Shown here in pieces: positions 17,895 to 27,097 of a stretch of 64,000 nt of DNA. Made by a program: the position numbers and the translations under genes. This DNA is from Pirellulales bacterium (GTDB lineage Bacteria > Planctomycetota > Planctomycetia > Pirellulales > Lacipirellulaceae): positions 1 to 64,000 of the forward strand of contig JANQOF010000068.1 in the NCBI GenBank assembly GCA_028279215.1. Direction: 5' to 3'. Under the pieces are notes generated by a model. It was not told where the DNA came from. It saw nothing but the letters and a program-made list of their open reading frames with translations, and made no database searches. How positions within the stretch are numbered: position 1 is the first letter of the stretch; every line of letters begins with the position of its first letter.

Positions 17895-19928
17895 ATGACG
17901 TCCTACCTGGTTATCCGCGAAGGGTCGAAATGGACCGACGTATTCCGATTAGTCGAGGGTGAGTCGGTAACCATTGGGCGGGCGCCGACCAATGCCATTG
18001 TGGTGAAGGACGAACGCTGCAGCCGCAACCACGCGGAGATATTTCAGGTCCAGCACCAATGGACACTCCGCGACCTCGATAGCCGCAATGGCACCCAGGT
18101 AGATGGCGAGCCAGTCTCGTCCGACTACTCCCTCGAGCCTGGCGATATCATCCGCATCGGAAACTCGCACTTAGCGTTCGTCGACAATCTGTCACACGCA
18201 TTCCCAGACCCTTCGAGCGTGCTGCGCAGTTCGCGGCCTGTGGACGATGACGACGATCAGGTGCTGATTGACGAAGACGATGAGAGCGTCTTCGAGCCTG
18301 TCGAACCGACTCAGATTACGCACCGCCGCGGCCAGAGCCGCTTCCTCAAAGCTACCGACGATGACGAAGAAGAGGAAACCTCGGCACCCAAAGTCGGCCG
18401 CGCGGCAACCAAGCTGTGCCGGCTGGCGTTTGAGTTAGCCAAGACCACTAATGTGGTGTCGCTTGCCAACTCGGCACTCGGCGCTCTGTTCGAAAGCACG
18501 CAAATCGACGCTGGCGGGCTATTGCTCCGCGGACGCGATGCCCGAGGTGGCCGCACACTCGACACGCTTGAAGTCATTGCGTCGCGCAGCGAATCAGCCC
18601 ATCGTTATCATCGCGTCAGCCAGTTTCTCGCGTCCACCGTAATGCGCGATGGACAGGGCGTGCTCGCCCGCAATGTGATGGACGATAGCCAGCTTGGCGC
18701 CCGCGATTCTAGTGGCGACATCCTGGCGACCAGCGTTATCTGTGCCCCGATTCGCCAGGACGGTACGGTGCTGGGCATCCTGCACCTGTACTCGACCGAC
18801 GCAGCCCGACCGCTCGACCCCGACGACCTTGAGTTTTCGCTCGCCGTGGCCGACACGGTGTCGATGACGCTGCAAAATCTCGACCGCCGTCAGGAACTCG
18901 CCGAAAACCTCAACCTGATGCGGGACGAAAACGTGCAGTTGCGCGAGCAACTGGGCGTACAGAGCGAGATCGTCGGCAGCAGTGAGGCGATGGATCGGGT
19001 GACTCAACAAATCGCCCGCGCCGCGCCCACGAGTGCCACCGTGCTGATCCGCGGCGAAAGTGGCGTGGGCAAAGAACTGGTCGCCCGCGCGGTTCACTTC
19101 TCGAGCCCTCGCAAGAAGGGGCCGTTCGTTTGCCTCAACTGCGCGGCGTTGTCCGAAACGCTCCTCGAGAGCGAATTGTTTGGGCACGAAAAGGGAGCGT
19201 TCACCGGCGCTACGCACCGGAAGATTGGCAAGTTCGAGCAGGCCAATAAAGGCACGCTGATGCTCGACGAGATCGGCGAAATGAGCCCGACGATTCAGGC
19301 CAAGTTCCTCCGCGTGCTCGAAGGGCATCCGTTCGAGCGCGTCGGCGGCTCCGAGGCCATCAAGGCCGACGTGCGCGTGATCGCCGCGACGAATCGCGAC
19401 TTGGAGAAGGAAGTCGCCGAGGGCCGCTTCCGTCGCGACCTCTATTTCCGCTTGCACGTCCTCGAAATCGTGGTTCCATCGCTCCGCAAGCGGCCCGAAG
19501 ACGTTCCGGAGCTCGCCAAGTACTTCTTGCACCGTTACAACGCGGAAACGGGTCGAAAAATCCGCGACTTCACGCCGCGGGCTTTAGAGGAGCTGCAACA
19601 GTATCGCTGGCCAGGCAACGTTCGTGAGATGAAGAACGTCATCGAGCGCGCGGTGGTGCTCGCCCGGGGTGAGTACATCGACCACGACGATCTGATTCTC
19701 TCGACACTCAAGACGGCCGGCGATACCGAAACCGGCGGCAGCGTGTCGGGCGACAGTTTTGTTCCATGCTCGCTTGCCGAGATGGAACAACAGCACATTC
19801 AGGCGACACTCGAATCGACCGGCTGGAACAAGAGCCGAAGCGCATCGATCCTTGGCATCGAACGCTCGACGCTCGATCGAAAGATCCAGCGCTATGGACT
19901 CAAACCGCCGCACGCGGTGAAGCGTTAG
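17895..19928 (+). CDS. FHA-GAF sigma-54-dependent transcriptional activator
   Basis: 677 aa in three modules plus a DNA-binding tail. An N-terminal FHA domain ([28 protein letters not shown]; residues 1-98) binds phosphothreonine. An acidic linker (about 115-165) leads to a GAF domain (about 175-330). The AAA+ core carries Walker A GESGVGKE (387-394) and GAFTGA (434-439), the loop that contacts sigma-54. The C-terminal Fis-type HTH covers roughly 635-675 ([20 protein letters not shown]). It should activate RpoN-dependent promoters in response to a Ser/Thr-kinase signal rather than a phosphorelay. Its targets are not evident nearby. Confidence 0.93.
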   Translation: MTSYLVIREGSKWTDVFRLVEGESVTIGRAPTNAIVVKDERCSRNHAEIFQVQHQWTLRDLDSRNGTQVDGEPVSSDYSLEPGDIIRIGNSHLAFVDNLSHAFPDPSSVLRSSRPVDDDDDQVLIDEDDESVFEPVEPTQITHRRGQSRFLKATDDDEEEETSAPKVGRAATKLCRLAFELAKTTNVVSLANSALGALFESTQIDAGGLLLRGRDARGGRTLDTLEVIASRSESAHRYHRVSQFLASTVMRDGQGVLARNVMDDSQLGARDSSGDILATSVICAPIRQDGTVLGILHLYSTDAARPLDPDDLEFSLAVADTVSMTLQNLDRRQELAENLNLMRDENVQLREQLGVQSEIVGSSEAMDRVTQQIARAAPTSATVLIRGESGVGKELVARAVHFSSPRKKGPFVCLNCAALSETLLESELFGHEKGAFTGATHRKIGKFEQANKGTLMLDEIGEMSPTIQAKFLRVLEGHPFERVGGSEAIKADVRVIAATNRDLEKEVAEGRFRRDLYFRLHVLEIVVPSLRKRPEDVPELAKYFLHRYNAETGRKIRDFTPRALEELQQYRWPGNVREMKNVIERAVVLARGEYIDHDDLILSTLKTAGDTETGGSVSGDSFVPCSLAEMEQQHIQATLESTGWNKSRSASILGIERSTLDRKIQRYGLKPPHAVKR

Positions 19929-19934
19929 CGAGCT

Positions 19935-20348
19935 CTAACTCGCAAACAGCTGCGCTTCGATGTCACGGAACGCCTTAAACTCAAGTGCGTTCCCGCTAGG
20001 GTCGCAGAAAAACATCGTGGATTGTTCACCCGGTTGTCTAGCAAATCTCGTGGTCGGTTCAATCAAGAAGTCGACGTTGGTCACCAACCTCTCGGCCAAC
20101 TCCTGCCACTGTTCGATCGAGAGTACCACTCCGAAGTGTGGAACAGGCACTTGATGCGCATCAACGGGATTGTGGTAGCGCGTTGCTGTGTAACCGGGCA
20201 CTTCGTGCACGACAAATTGGTGCCCGTACAGGTTGAAGTCCACCCACGACTCGCTGCTGCGGCCTTCTTCGCAACCCAACACGTCGCCGTAGAACTCTCT
20301 CGCTGCGACAAGGTTACCAACCGGCATCGCGAGGTGAAATGGCTGCAT
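19935..20348 (-). CDS. VOC-family (glyoxalase-like) protein
   Basis: 137 aa with the vicinal-oxygen-chelate layout: [23 protein letters not shown] at the N-terminus, then HQFVVHEV in the first half, [13 protein letters not shown] in the second, and the typical [15 protein letters not shown] end. These pieces contribute the metal-binding His and Glu. VOC proteins include glyoxalases, ring-cleaving dioxygenases and resistance enzymes, so the substrate is open. It is convergent with the sigma-54 activator (6 bp apart) and lies downstream of ndk on the same strand. Confidence 0.82.
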   Translation of the reverse strand: MQPFHLAMPVGNLVAAREFYGDVLGCEEGRSSESWVDFNLYGHQFVVHEVPGYTATRYHNPVDAHQVPVPHFGVVLSIEQWQELAERLVTNVDFLIEPTTRFARQPGEQSTMFFCDPSGNALEFKAFRDIEAQLFAS

Positions 20349-20368
20349 GATCTGAAGCCCGCTCTCGC

Positions 20369-20827
20369 TTATTCGTCGACCGCTCGCAACCAGGCGGCAA
20401 TCGTCGGGTCGTGGTCGATCAACTCCTCCGGCTTGAAGTAGAGGGCGATCTCGCGTTTGGCCGCCTCCGGGCCATCGGAGCCATGCACCAGGTTCATTTG
20501 GCGGCTGGAGCTGTAGTCGCCACGGATGGTGCCGGGCGCGGCGCTCAGGCCGTTAGTAGCGCCGAGCATCTCGCGAACGACGGTAATCGCCTCCAGCCCT
20601 TCGAGCACGGCCGCCACGATCGGTCCGCCGGTGATGAACGACTCAAGGGTCGGGTACCACCCCTTCTTCACATGCTCCGCATAGTGCTCCTTGGCCAAGT
20701 CGGGCGTCACTTGCATGAGCTTCATGGCGACGAATGAGAGCCCTTTGTCTTCAAACCGCGTGATAATGCGACCCATCAACCGGCGTTGGACACAATCGGG
20801 CTTCAGCAAAATGAGCGTACGCTGCAT
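20369..20827 (-). CDS. ndk: Nucleoside diphosphate kinase
   Basis: Transfers the gamma-phosphate of ATP to other nucleoside diphosphates through a phosphohistidine. The start at 20827 yields the canonical 152-aa protein beginning [11 protein letters not shown]; an upstream in-frame start would add 37 unrelated residues. The P-loop-like LLKPD, the binding residues in RGDYS, and the active-site histidine in NLVHGSDG (H115) are all present. The gene is divergent from nfo and followed by the VOC gene 20 bp on. Confidence 0.96.
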   Translation of the reverse strand: MQRTLILLKPDCVQRRLMGRIITRFEDKGLSFVAMKLMQVTPDLAKEHYAEHVKKGWYPTLESFITGGPIVAAVLEGLEAITVVREMLGATNGLSAAPGTIRGDYSSSRQMNLVHGSDGPEAAKREIALYFKPEELIDHDPTIAAWLRAVDE

Positions 20828-20915
20828 GGGGATGTTCTCTACGTATTGATGATGGTGTAGGGTGTAGCCGGCGATTCTAGATTCAAAACTGGTGCAGTTC
20901 AACGGCCATTCACTG

Positions 20916-21773
20916 ATGCCTCTACTCGGTGCCCACATGTCGATTGCTGGCGGTTATTATAAGGCCGTCGAAGCCGCTGCCGAGGCCGGATGCGACTGTG
21001 TGCAGTTGTTTACCAAGAACAACAATCAGTGGCGAGCCAAGGAACTTACCGAGGCCGACGCCGAGCGCTTCCAGGCGGCGCTCAAGGAACTGGGCATCTC
21101 GCACCCGATCGCGCACGATTCTTATCTGATCAATCTTGGTAGCCCGGAGGACGAGCTATGGAAGAAGTCGATCGACGCGCTGGTGGTCGAGCTGCAGCGG
21201 GCCGAGATGCTTGGCATTCCCTATGTGGTAGCGCACCCCGGTGCGTTCACGACCAGCAGCGAGAAGCAAGGGATTCGGCGAATCGCCAAGGGCCTGAACG
21301 AAGTGCACAAGCAGACTCGCGGAATCGACGCACAGGTGTTGCTCGAGACCACCGCCGGCCAGGGTTCAAACCTCGGCTGGCGATTCGAGCACCTGGCCGA
21401 CATCATCGACAAGACAAGCAACCCGGACCGTCTGGGCGTCTGTTTCGACACGTGTCACGTGTTCGCGGCCGGGTATTCGATGGAGACCAAGAAAGACTAC
21501 TTGGCAACCATCCGCGAACTTGACCGAACGGTGGGCCGGAAGCTCGTTAAAGCGTTTCACTTGAACGACAGCCTCAAGCCGCTCGGCTCGCGCGTCGACC
21601 GTCATGCCCACATCGGCGAGGGCGAAATGGGGCTCGAACCGTTTCGCCATCTATTGAACGACCGACGATTCGCCAAGGTGCCCATGTATCTTGAGACTCC
21701 CAAGGGCACCAGCGGTGCGGGCGAGGATTTTGACATAGTGAATCTGCGGATCCTCCGGGGGTTGGTGGGATGA
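20916..21773 (+). CDS. nfo: Deoxyribonuclease IV (AP endonuclease)
   Basis: Class II AP endonuclease for base-excision repair. The ~286-aa protein, taken from the Met preceding PLLGAHMSIAGG, shows all blocks that hold the trinuclear zinc site: HDSYLINLGSP, VAHPGAF, LLETTAGQGSNLG, CFDTCHVFAAGYS, FHLNDSLKPLGSRVDRHAHIG and LETPKG. An ATG 24 bp upstream is an alternative start. The gene is divergent from ndk. The 529 bp downstream hold a dispersed repeat element. Confidence 0.95.
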   Translation: MPLLGAHMSIAGGYYKAVEAAAEAGCDCVQLFTKNNNQWRAKELTEADAERFQAALKELGISHPIAHDSYLINLGSPEDELWKKSIDALVVELQRAEMLGIPYVVAHPGAFTTSSEKQGIRRIAKGLNEVHKQTRGIDAQVLLETTAGQGSNLGWRFEHLADIIDKTSNPDRLGVCFDTCHVFAAGYSMETKKDYLATIRELDRTVGRKLVKAFHLNDSLKPLGSRVDRHAHIGEGEMGLEPFRHLLNDRRFAKVPMYLETPKGTSGAGEDFDIVNLRILRGLVG

Positions 21774-21975
21774 TCAGTGGCGGCTGAGATGTCGCAAGTT
21801 GTCAAGTTTTCGATTGAAACTGGGCCACGCATTTGATCGAATAGACGTTGGTTTGGGTGGGCCATATAGAGGCTTCGCAGGCAGTCTCCACGGGACCGGC
21901 GCGCCCTGCCAAGCTGTGATGATAATGGACGCGGAAGCCTGCGCTGGGCGAACCAGAAGCAATGCCTGGGAGCCG

Positions 21976-22199
21976 GTATTGCCCCAACTGCGGGAAACCC
22001 TGGGGCAAAACTATCGGAAGTGTGTGACGCAGCGACGCCCCAACTCATGGACTGGAAAGGGTTTAGAGCCTTGATGGCGCGCAACGCAAGTCGAGTTTTG
22101 CCCCAACGAATCGTGTTTTCGTCGAACTCAGCATGGGGCAAGATCCGAAGGCGTTACGCCTCCATAGGTTACGCAAACAGGTTTTGCCCCATTGGGGAA
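21976..22199 (+). repeat. Dispersed ~223-bp element, copy A
   Basis: Copy A of an element also present inverted at 48301-48522. The left end forms a hairpin: GTATTGCCCCA pairs with TGGGGCAAAAC at 22001-22011. A GTTTTGCCCC block begins at 22095, continued by AACGAATCG, and another begins at 22181, continued by ATTGGGGAA. Relative to the element start, block positions are 0, 25, 119 and 205; in copy B they are 0, 25, 119 and 203. Interior sequence is less conserved and no shared reading frame stays open, so I treat it as non-coding. It fills most of the 529-bp gap after nfo. Confidence 0.8.
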
Positions 22200-22302
22200 C
22201 TACTGTGGCCAAGACGTCATGCGTTAGGGCCCCACCTCGACGAAGCTGTTCGTCCGGGTTCAGTTCGATGGATGCAATCCGCTTGAACACTGTTGAAATC
22301 GG

Positions 22303-23082
22303 ATGCACGGGATACTGAGATACTTGAACCGCACCCACCTAAAGAAAGTCGTAGAGACTTGCGATACCCCAGCCGGCTGGTGGTTCGACTTTGCCATACA
22401 AGTATTGATTGTAGTTTCACTAATTAGCTTCTCAGTCTCCACAATACCTTCGATTTCTCCATACCTACAATGCCGCCTTCATGTTGTCGAAGTCGTAACC
22501 ATCACGCTGTTTACCGCTGAGTATCTGCTGAGATTGTATGTTGCAGATAGCAAGACTAGGTACGTGTTTAGTTTCTTTGGGTTGATTGACCTGCTGTCGG
22601 TGGCACCGTTCTACCTGCCAGGCAGCGTTGACCTGCGGGCGCTTCGCTTGTTTCGGTTGTTTCGAGTTGTCCGACTCTTCAAACTTCTTCGATACAATCA
22701 AGCGATCAAGCGCTTTCATCTTGCGTTCATGATATCAAAGGAAGAACTGATTTTGTTCTTCGGTGTCACAACGATGTTGTTGTACGTGTCCGCCGTCGGC
22801 ATTTACTACTTTGAGAATCGCGCACAACCGGAAGTGTTTACTTCGATCTTCAGCAGCCTATGGTGGGCGGTGGCCACACTAACCACCGTTGGCTACGGAG
22901 ACATCTACCCGGTTACAGTGGGAGGCCGAGTCTTCACTTTCGTGGTTCTGATGATCGGGCTGGGAATTGTTGCGGTTCCATCCGGCCTCGTTGCTACGTC
23001 ACTGGCTGAAGCTAGACGCATTATTGAACAGGATGCAGGCAAGAAGCCCGCTGCATGCTCGAATATGACGGAAGATGACTGA
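22303..23082 (+). CDS. Voltage-gated-type potassium channel
   Basis: 259 aa with six membrane helices. The S4 helix reads RALRLFRLFRVVRLFKLLR (residues 112-130), with basic residues every third position. The pore filter TVGYGD (195-200) is a perfect K+ selectivity filter. The layout matches Kv-like prokaryotic channels (ion_trans family). No cytoplasmic RCK domain is present. Its stop codon lies inside the start of the Ca2+ exchanger gene (8-bp overlap), so the two ion transporters are translationally coupled. Confidence 0.92.
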   Translation: MHGILRYLNRTHLKKVVETCDTPAGWWFDFAIQVLIVVSLISFSVSTIPSISPYLQCRLHVVEVVTITLFTAEYLLRLYVADSKTRYVFSFFGLIDLLSVAPFYLPGSVDLRALRLFRLFRVVRLFKLLRYNQAIKRFHLAFMISKEELILFFGVTTMLLYVSAVGIYYFENRAQPEVFTSIFSSLWWAVATLTTVGYGDIYPVTVGGRVFTFVVLMIGLGIVAVPSGLVATSLAEARRIIEQDAGKKPAACSNMTEDD

Positions 23083-24307
23083 AGCAAGAACGAGCAATCA
23101 GGAATTCTCGCGCGAGATCGACCGCCTTGGGATCGTGGTAACTCTGGCGACGGTTGCAGCGCTGCTTGTGTGTTGGTTGGCTGAGTGGCAACTCGGCTTC
23201 TTATTGGCCGGTGGTACGATGATTGCCATCGTGATATGGCAGGCGTGCGATCCATTCGCTGAGGCTGCCCAGTGGATTGGCAACTCGCTGAACATCCCCG
23301 GTTCGGTGCGGGGAGCTACGCTCGACGCGATCGCCAGCAGCATGCCTGAGCTGTTTAGCGGCGTTTTCTTCGTCGTGGTTGCGGTAGCTGCCGCCGACCC
23401 CAACCAACTCTCCGAAGCGGGCGCCGAGGGCTACGGCGCAACGATCGCCACGTGCGCGGGCAGCGCCGTGTACAACATGATACTCATTCCAGCAACCGTG
23501 GCGCTAGTTGTCTCATTCTGCCGACCGGCGAAGCCATTCGTAGAGGTTGGCGACGACGTGCTGGCCCGCGACGGAGTTTGGTTTCTGGTGTGTCAGATGC
23601 TGCTCATCACCTTCTTGTACGAGCCCCGAATGCAGTGGTGGCACGCCTTCGTGTTCCTGGGTTTGTACCTCGTTTACTTACTACAACTAGCACGCGACAC
23701 CCGAGTGCATCGTAGCAATCTCGCCGATCAGACTGATGAACTTGCGGAAGACGACAAAGAAGAAGTGCCCACGCATGCCAACTGCCTGTTCGGGCTGTTC
23801 CAAGTACCGATCGGCATGTTCAGCGCGTGGGTCATCATCGCGGTCGCAACAGTGATTGCCGCTATTGCCTGCTACTTCCTGGTAGCGATCACCCGCGACA
23901 CCGCCGACCTGCTGGGCGTTCCGACGTTCTTTGTGGCGGTAATTCTGGCTGCAGCGGTGTCGAGTGTGCCTGACACATTCCTCTCGATTGGCGCGGCGAT
24001 GCGGGGCGACGACTCAGGGGCGATTAGCAACGCATTTGGCTCCAATATCTTCGACATTTGCGTCTGCCTTTCGATACCGCTCCTGGTCAACTCGTATCTA
24101 GTTGGCTGGCAGCCGGTAGACCTTGTGCAAGATGGAAAGCCAATACCCGGTTTGGTGGGCTTGCGGGTATTGTTGTGGGTGCTTACGGCGGTGACGCTCG
24201 GTATCTTGTGGCACCGCCGCCAACTCGGCCGCGGCAAGGCACTGATCCTCGTCGTCTTGTATCTGATCTTTGTTGGTTACGCGGTGGTCGGATCGATAAC
24301 GAGTTGA
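23075..24307 (+). CDS. CaCA-family sodium/calcium exchanger-like protein
   Basis: 410 aa with about 11 hydrophobic helices. Two alpha-repeat motifs are visible: GATLDAIASSMPELFSGVFF with GSAVYNMILIP, and AAAVSSVPDTFLSIGAAMRG with AFGSNIFDICVCLSIPLL. These acidic repeats bind the cation in Ca2+:cation antiporters. An acidic loop (TDELAEDDKEEVP) separates the halves. Ion specificity (Ca2+ with Na+, H+ or K+) cannot be read. It overlaps the K+ channel gene by 8 bp and ends 8 bp before a convergent permease gene. Confidence 0.85.
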   Translation: MTEARTSNQEFSREIDRLGIVVTLATVAALLVCWLAEWQLGFLLAGGTMIAIVIWQACDPFAEAAQWIGNSLNIPGSVRGATLDAIASSMPELFSGVFFVVVAVAAADPNQLSEAGAEGYGATIATCAGSAVYNMILIPATVALVVSFCRPAKPFVEVGDDVLARDGVWFLVCQMLLITFLYEPRMQWWHAFVFLGLYLVYLLQLARDTRVHRSNLADQTDELAEDDKEEVPTHANCLFGLFQVPIGMFSAWVIIAVATVIAAIACYFLVAITRDTADLLGVPTFFVAVILAAAVSSVPDTFLSIGAAMRGDDSGAISNAFGSNIFDICVCLSIPLLVNSYLVGWQPVDLVQDGKPIPGLVGLRVLLWVLTAVTLGILWHRRQLGRGKALILVVLYLIFVGYAVVGSITS

Positions 24308-24315
24308 AATGTTCG

Positions 24316-25608
24316 CTATTCTGGGATCTCACGACCGTGCGGGTCTTCGGCGCCCTCGGGCAAACGTTCGGCTAGCTGTTCGCGCAGTTCCTCTCCCAGG
24401 AAGTGCTCCACGCGATGAGCCGGCTCGTGCACGTGGTCGAGCGGCAAGCCTAACTCGTCGACCAAGTAGGCTTCCCAAAGACGATGCGTGCGAACCAAAG
24501 TACTGGCTTGCTTGCGACCACCATCGGCGAGCGCCAACTCACCCTGCGCTTCGATCACGTCGCCCGATCGCATTAGCTGTCCTAACGCCAGCTTGGCGTT
24601 TCTGCCGCCGCCAACGGCTTCGATGGCGTTGGCTTTGGCCAAACGTTGGTTGGGATCGTGTTCCTCCACCCGATATAGCATCGCAAGGATGTCTTCGCGA
24701 ACGATCCGCAGAGCGGTTTGATGATTGAACCAAGCCCGCGCCACGACGCCGCCAGTTGGCGAGAACACAGCTGCCAAGGTGTAGAGCACGCCAGCAAGGA
24801 CTGCCATCGTGCCCGATGGCGATACATCGTACCGCACGGCCACCATGGTTCCCACGATGGCGATCACGATGCTAAACACACAAGCCAGCGCCACCAAGCG
24901 ATGCAATCGCTCAACGCAAAGATGTGCGGCCGCCGCCGGCACAATGAGCATCGCAATTGTTAGGATGGAGCCAACTACTTGAAACGATGCGACTGCGGTG
25001 AGCGCCACCAACGTCATCAATGTGTAATGAACCAGTGGCGCCGAGATGCCCATGGCCGAGGCCAGCGACGAATCGAACGTCGTGAGCTTGAACTCTTTCC
25101 ACAGCACGATCAACGCCGCAATATTCAGCAGCAGCACGGGCACAGCGACAAGAAACTGCCGAGGTACTTCGACGCCAGCTATGTCGACCGTGTGGAAAAT
25201 CAGCAACAGCAGCGAACCCTCGTACACACAGGCGGTATCGAAGTGAAACTCGGAAACAAACAGCTTGAGTAGCACTACCCCAAGGGCGAACAGCGAGGTG
25301 AAAACCACACCCAGCGACGCATCGGGCGACAGGCGGCCGTACTGGTTCAGGGTTTGCGTGAGGAAAGTCGTCGCTACGCCGGCCGCCACGGCTCCAGCGA
25401 ACAGCGGAAGAATGTTCAAAGTACCCGAGAATAGGAACCCAATCACGAGTCCCGGCAGTATCGCGTGCGATATCGCATCGCCCATCATGCTCATGCGTCG
25501 CAGCACCAGAAACGAACCCACCAGTGCGCACGAGATATTCACTAACATCGCGATCAGCATCACCAACAGCATGTCGGCCGAGAGCAGATTGTTGATAGCG
25601 ATAGTCAT
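24316..25608 (-). CDS. Metal ABC permease fused to a DtxR-like domain (second of two)
   Basis: 430 aa. Residues about 1-290 are an ABC-3 type permease: SFLVLRRMSMMGDAISHAILPG is the family's opening block. The C-terminal ~130 residues resemble the winged helix and dimerisation domain of DtxR/MntR repressors: LVRTHRLWEAYLVDELGL, VHEPAHRVEHFLGEELREQL, then DPHGREIP. In the metal site, DtxR's Cys102 (MntR Glu99) is replaced by His, while the Glu-His pair remains. In Chlamydia trachomatis YtgCR, a comparable fusion is cleaved to release an iron repressor (established); whether that happens here is inference. It follows the other permease by 33 bp and is the likely partner of the ATPase at 11490. 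Confidence 0.9.
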   Translation of the reverse strand: MTIAINNLLSADMLLVMLIAMLVNISCALVGSFLVLRRMSMMGDAISHAILPGLVIGFLFSGTLNILPLFAGAVAAGVATTFLTQTLNQYGRLSPDASLGVVFTSLFALGVVLLKLFVSEFHFDTACVYEGSLLLLIFHTVDIAGVEVPRQFLVAVPVLLLNIAALIVLWKEFKLTTFDSSLASAMGISAPLVHYTLMTLVALTAVASFQVVGSILTIAMLIVPAAAAHLCVERLHRLVALACVFSIVIAIVGTMVAVRYDVSPSGTMAVLAGVLYTLAAVFSPTGGVVARAWFNHQTALRIVREDILAMLYRVEEHDPNQRLAKANAIEAVGGGRNAKLALGQLMRSGDVIEAQGELALADGGRKQASTLVRTHRLWEAYLVDELGLPLDHVHEPAHRVEHFLGEELREQLAERLPEGAEDPHGREIPE

Positions 25609-25641
25609 TCCAGCACGTTTGTGGGAGAAAGCCTGGCGAGC

Positions 25642-26994
25642 TTACTCCTCGTTGGGCTTGATCGAATGCGGCGACGGCGGAACTGTGCCGACTGTCTCGG
25701 CCGGAAGCTTCCCTTGCAGCTTGAGCTGTGCTTCCAGATGTTCTAACACTTCGGCCGGCAACAGATGCTCAATCGCATCGGCGTCGTGGTGGACCTGCTC
25801 TGGCGACCGGTCGAGGTCCTCCAGCAGGTACAACTCCCAAAGTCGATGCGCCCGTACCAAATGCACGGCAGTATCGTATCCTTTGGGAGTAAACCTCACC
25901 CGGGTCTCCCGCCAATCGATGAGTCGCTGTCGAACGGCCAACCTCAGTTGGGCATCGAGCGCGGTGGAATTCCAATGTCCGTATTTCTCCAACGAGTTGG
26001 TGTCGATCCATGGGCAACTGTTTTCTGGAGCGGGAGTAAGTTCGTATATCGCACGGAGCAGGTGGTCCTGTGCGGCGCGGCGACGAAAGTCTCGCGCGCT
26101 CCAGAGTCGGGCGAGTATGCCGCGCTCGGGTGCGAAGAGCAGCGACACAATCAACAACACGGCCCCAGACAGCACGATCAGCGGCCCTGGAGGCAACGCT
26201 GTCCCTGAACCAAACGAGAGCCACCCAAAGCCTGCCGCTTGGAGTAGGCCTGGTGCTGCTAGCAAACATCCCCCAACCCCCGACAGCCCGCCTACTAGCG
26301 CCGCAATGGCAAGTAAGACACCAAGGCTATTCGTCCAGTATCGCGCCGCGGCAGCCGGAGTGATGAGCATGGCCGCCATCAACACCACCCCACAGATCGG
26401 CAAGCCGACTATGGTCACGACCGCCACGGCAGCCATGATCGAAACGTCGAGCCCAAACGTGGGCCATCCCTGTGCTCCAGCAAATCCAGTGTCGAACGAC
26501 AACAGCTTGAGTTCCTTGTACATTGCCAACACAAGCAGCAATAGCACCACGGCTGTGATGCTGATGACGGCGATGTCGCGCGACCGGAGACCGGCGATCT
26601 CGCCGAACAGAAATGAGCTGAGCCCCGCTTTATCGCCTTGAGGATTAGACTGGAGGACCGTAAGTAGGACTATGCCCGCCCCAAAAAAGGTGCTGAGCAC
26701 GATGCCAAGTGCAGCGTCCTCGCTAGTTCGGGTATACCGAGAGATAGCGGCAACGCACACAATCGCCAGCAGCCCACTCACGAGCGCGCCAACCGAAAGC
26801 GACAGAAAATCTCGCGTGCCGAACAGGATAAACACCGCAGCGATACCCGGCAGCGCGGCATGCGCCAGCATATCCCCCACCAACGACCGGCCACGTAGCA
26901 CCGCGAATGTGCCGACGAAGCCGGCTGCAGCGCCGAGCAGCGATGCTCCCAGCATCACCTTCCATACCAGCGAGGTAGCGATAAGTGGGTACAT
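25642..26994 (-). CDS. Metal ABC permease fused to a DtxR-like domain (first of two)
   Basis: 450 aa. Residues about 1-285 form an ABC-3 permease (GTFAVLRGRSLVGDMLAHAALPG). From about 300 the protein follows the DtxR layout: a winged-helix segment (DHLLRAIYELTP, then RLIDWRETRVRFTPKGYDTA), then LVRAHRLWELYLLEDLDR and VHHDADAIEHLLPAEVLEHL. The metal-site position that is Cys in DtxR and Glu in MntR is Asp here, with Glu-His conserved after it. It shares the fusion architecture with the gene downstream, so both halves of the predicted permease dimer carry a repressor-like domain. No separate metal regulator gene is in the window. Confidence 0.9.
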   Translation of the reverse strand: MYPLIATSLVWKVMLGASLLGAAAGFVGTFAVLRGRSLVGDMLAHAALPGIAAVFILFGTRDFLSLSVGALVSGLLAIVCVAAISRYTRTSEDAALGIVLSTFFGAGIVLLTVLQSNPQGDKAGLSSFLFGEIAGLRSRDIAVISITAVVLLLLVLAMYKELKLLSFDTGFAGAQGWPTFGLDVSIMAAVAVVTIVGLPICGVVLMAAMLITPAAAARYWTNSLGVLLAIAALVGGLSGVGGCLLAAPGLLQAAGFGWLSFGSGTALPPGPLIVLSGAVLLIVSLLFAPERGILARLWSARDFRRRAAQDHLLRAIYELTPAPENSCPWIDTNSLEKYGHWNSTALDAQLRLAVRQRLIDWRETRVRFTPKGYDTAVHLVRAHRLWELYLLEDLDRSPEQVHHDADAIEHLLPAEVLEHLEAQLKLQGKLPAETVGTVPPSPHSIKPNEE

Positions 26995-27097
26995 AACAAT
27001 GCCAGCTTGATCCCCTGTATGCGTAAGTGGTTCGAGATCATACTACCAAACTGTCGATCCTCGGTCCCCAGCCGCTCTCTACACAGTTCCAATCATC

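Noticed and set aside
18594..19532. 312-codon minus-strand open frame within the sigma-54 activator
   Set aside because: Antisense to the AAA+ core; no domain of its own.
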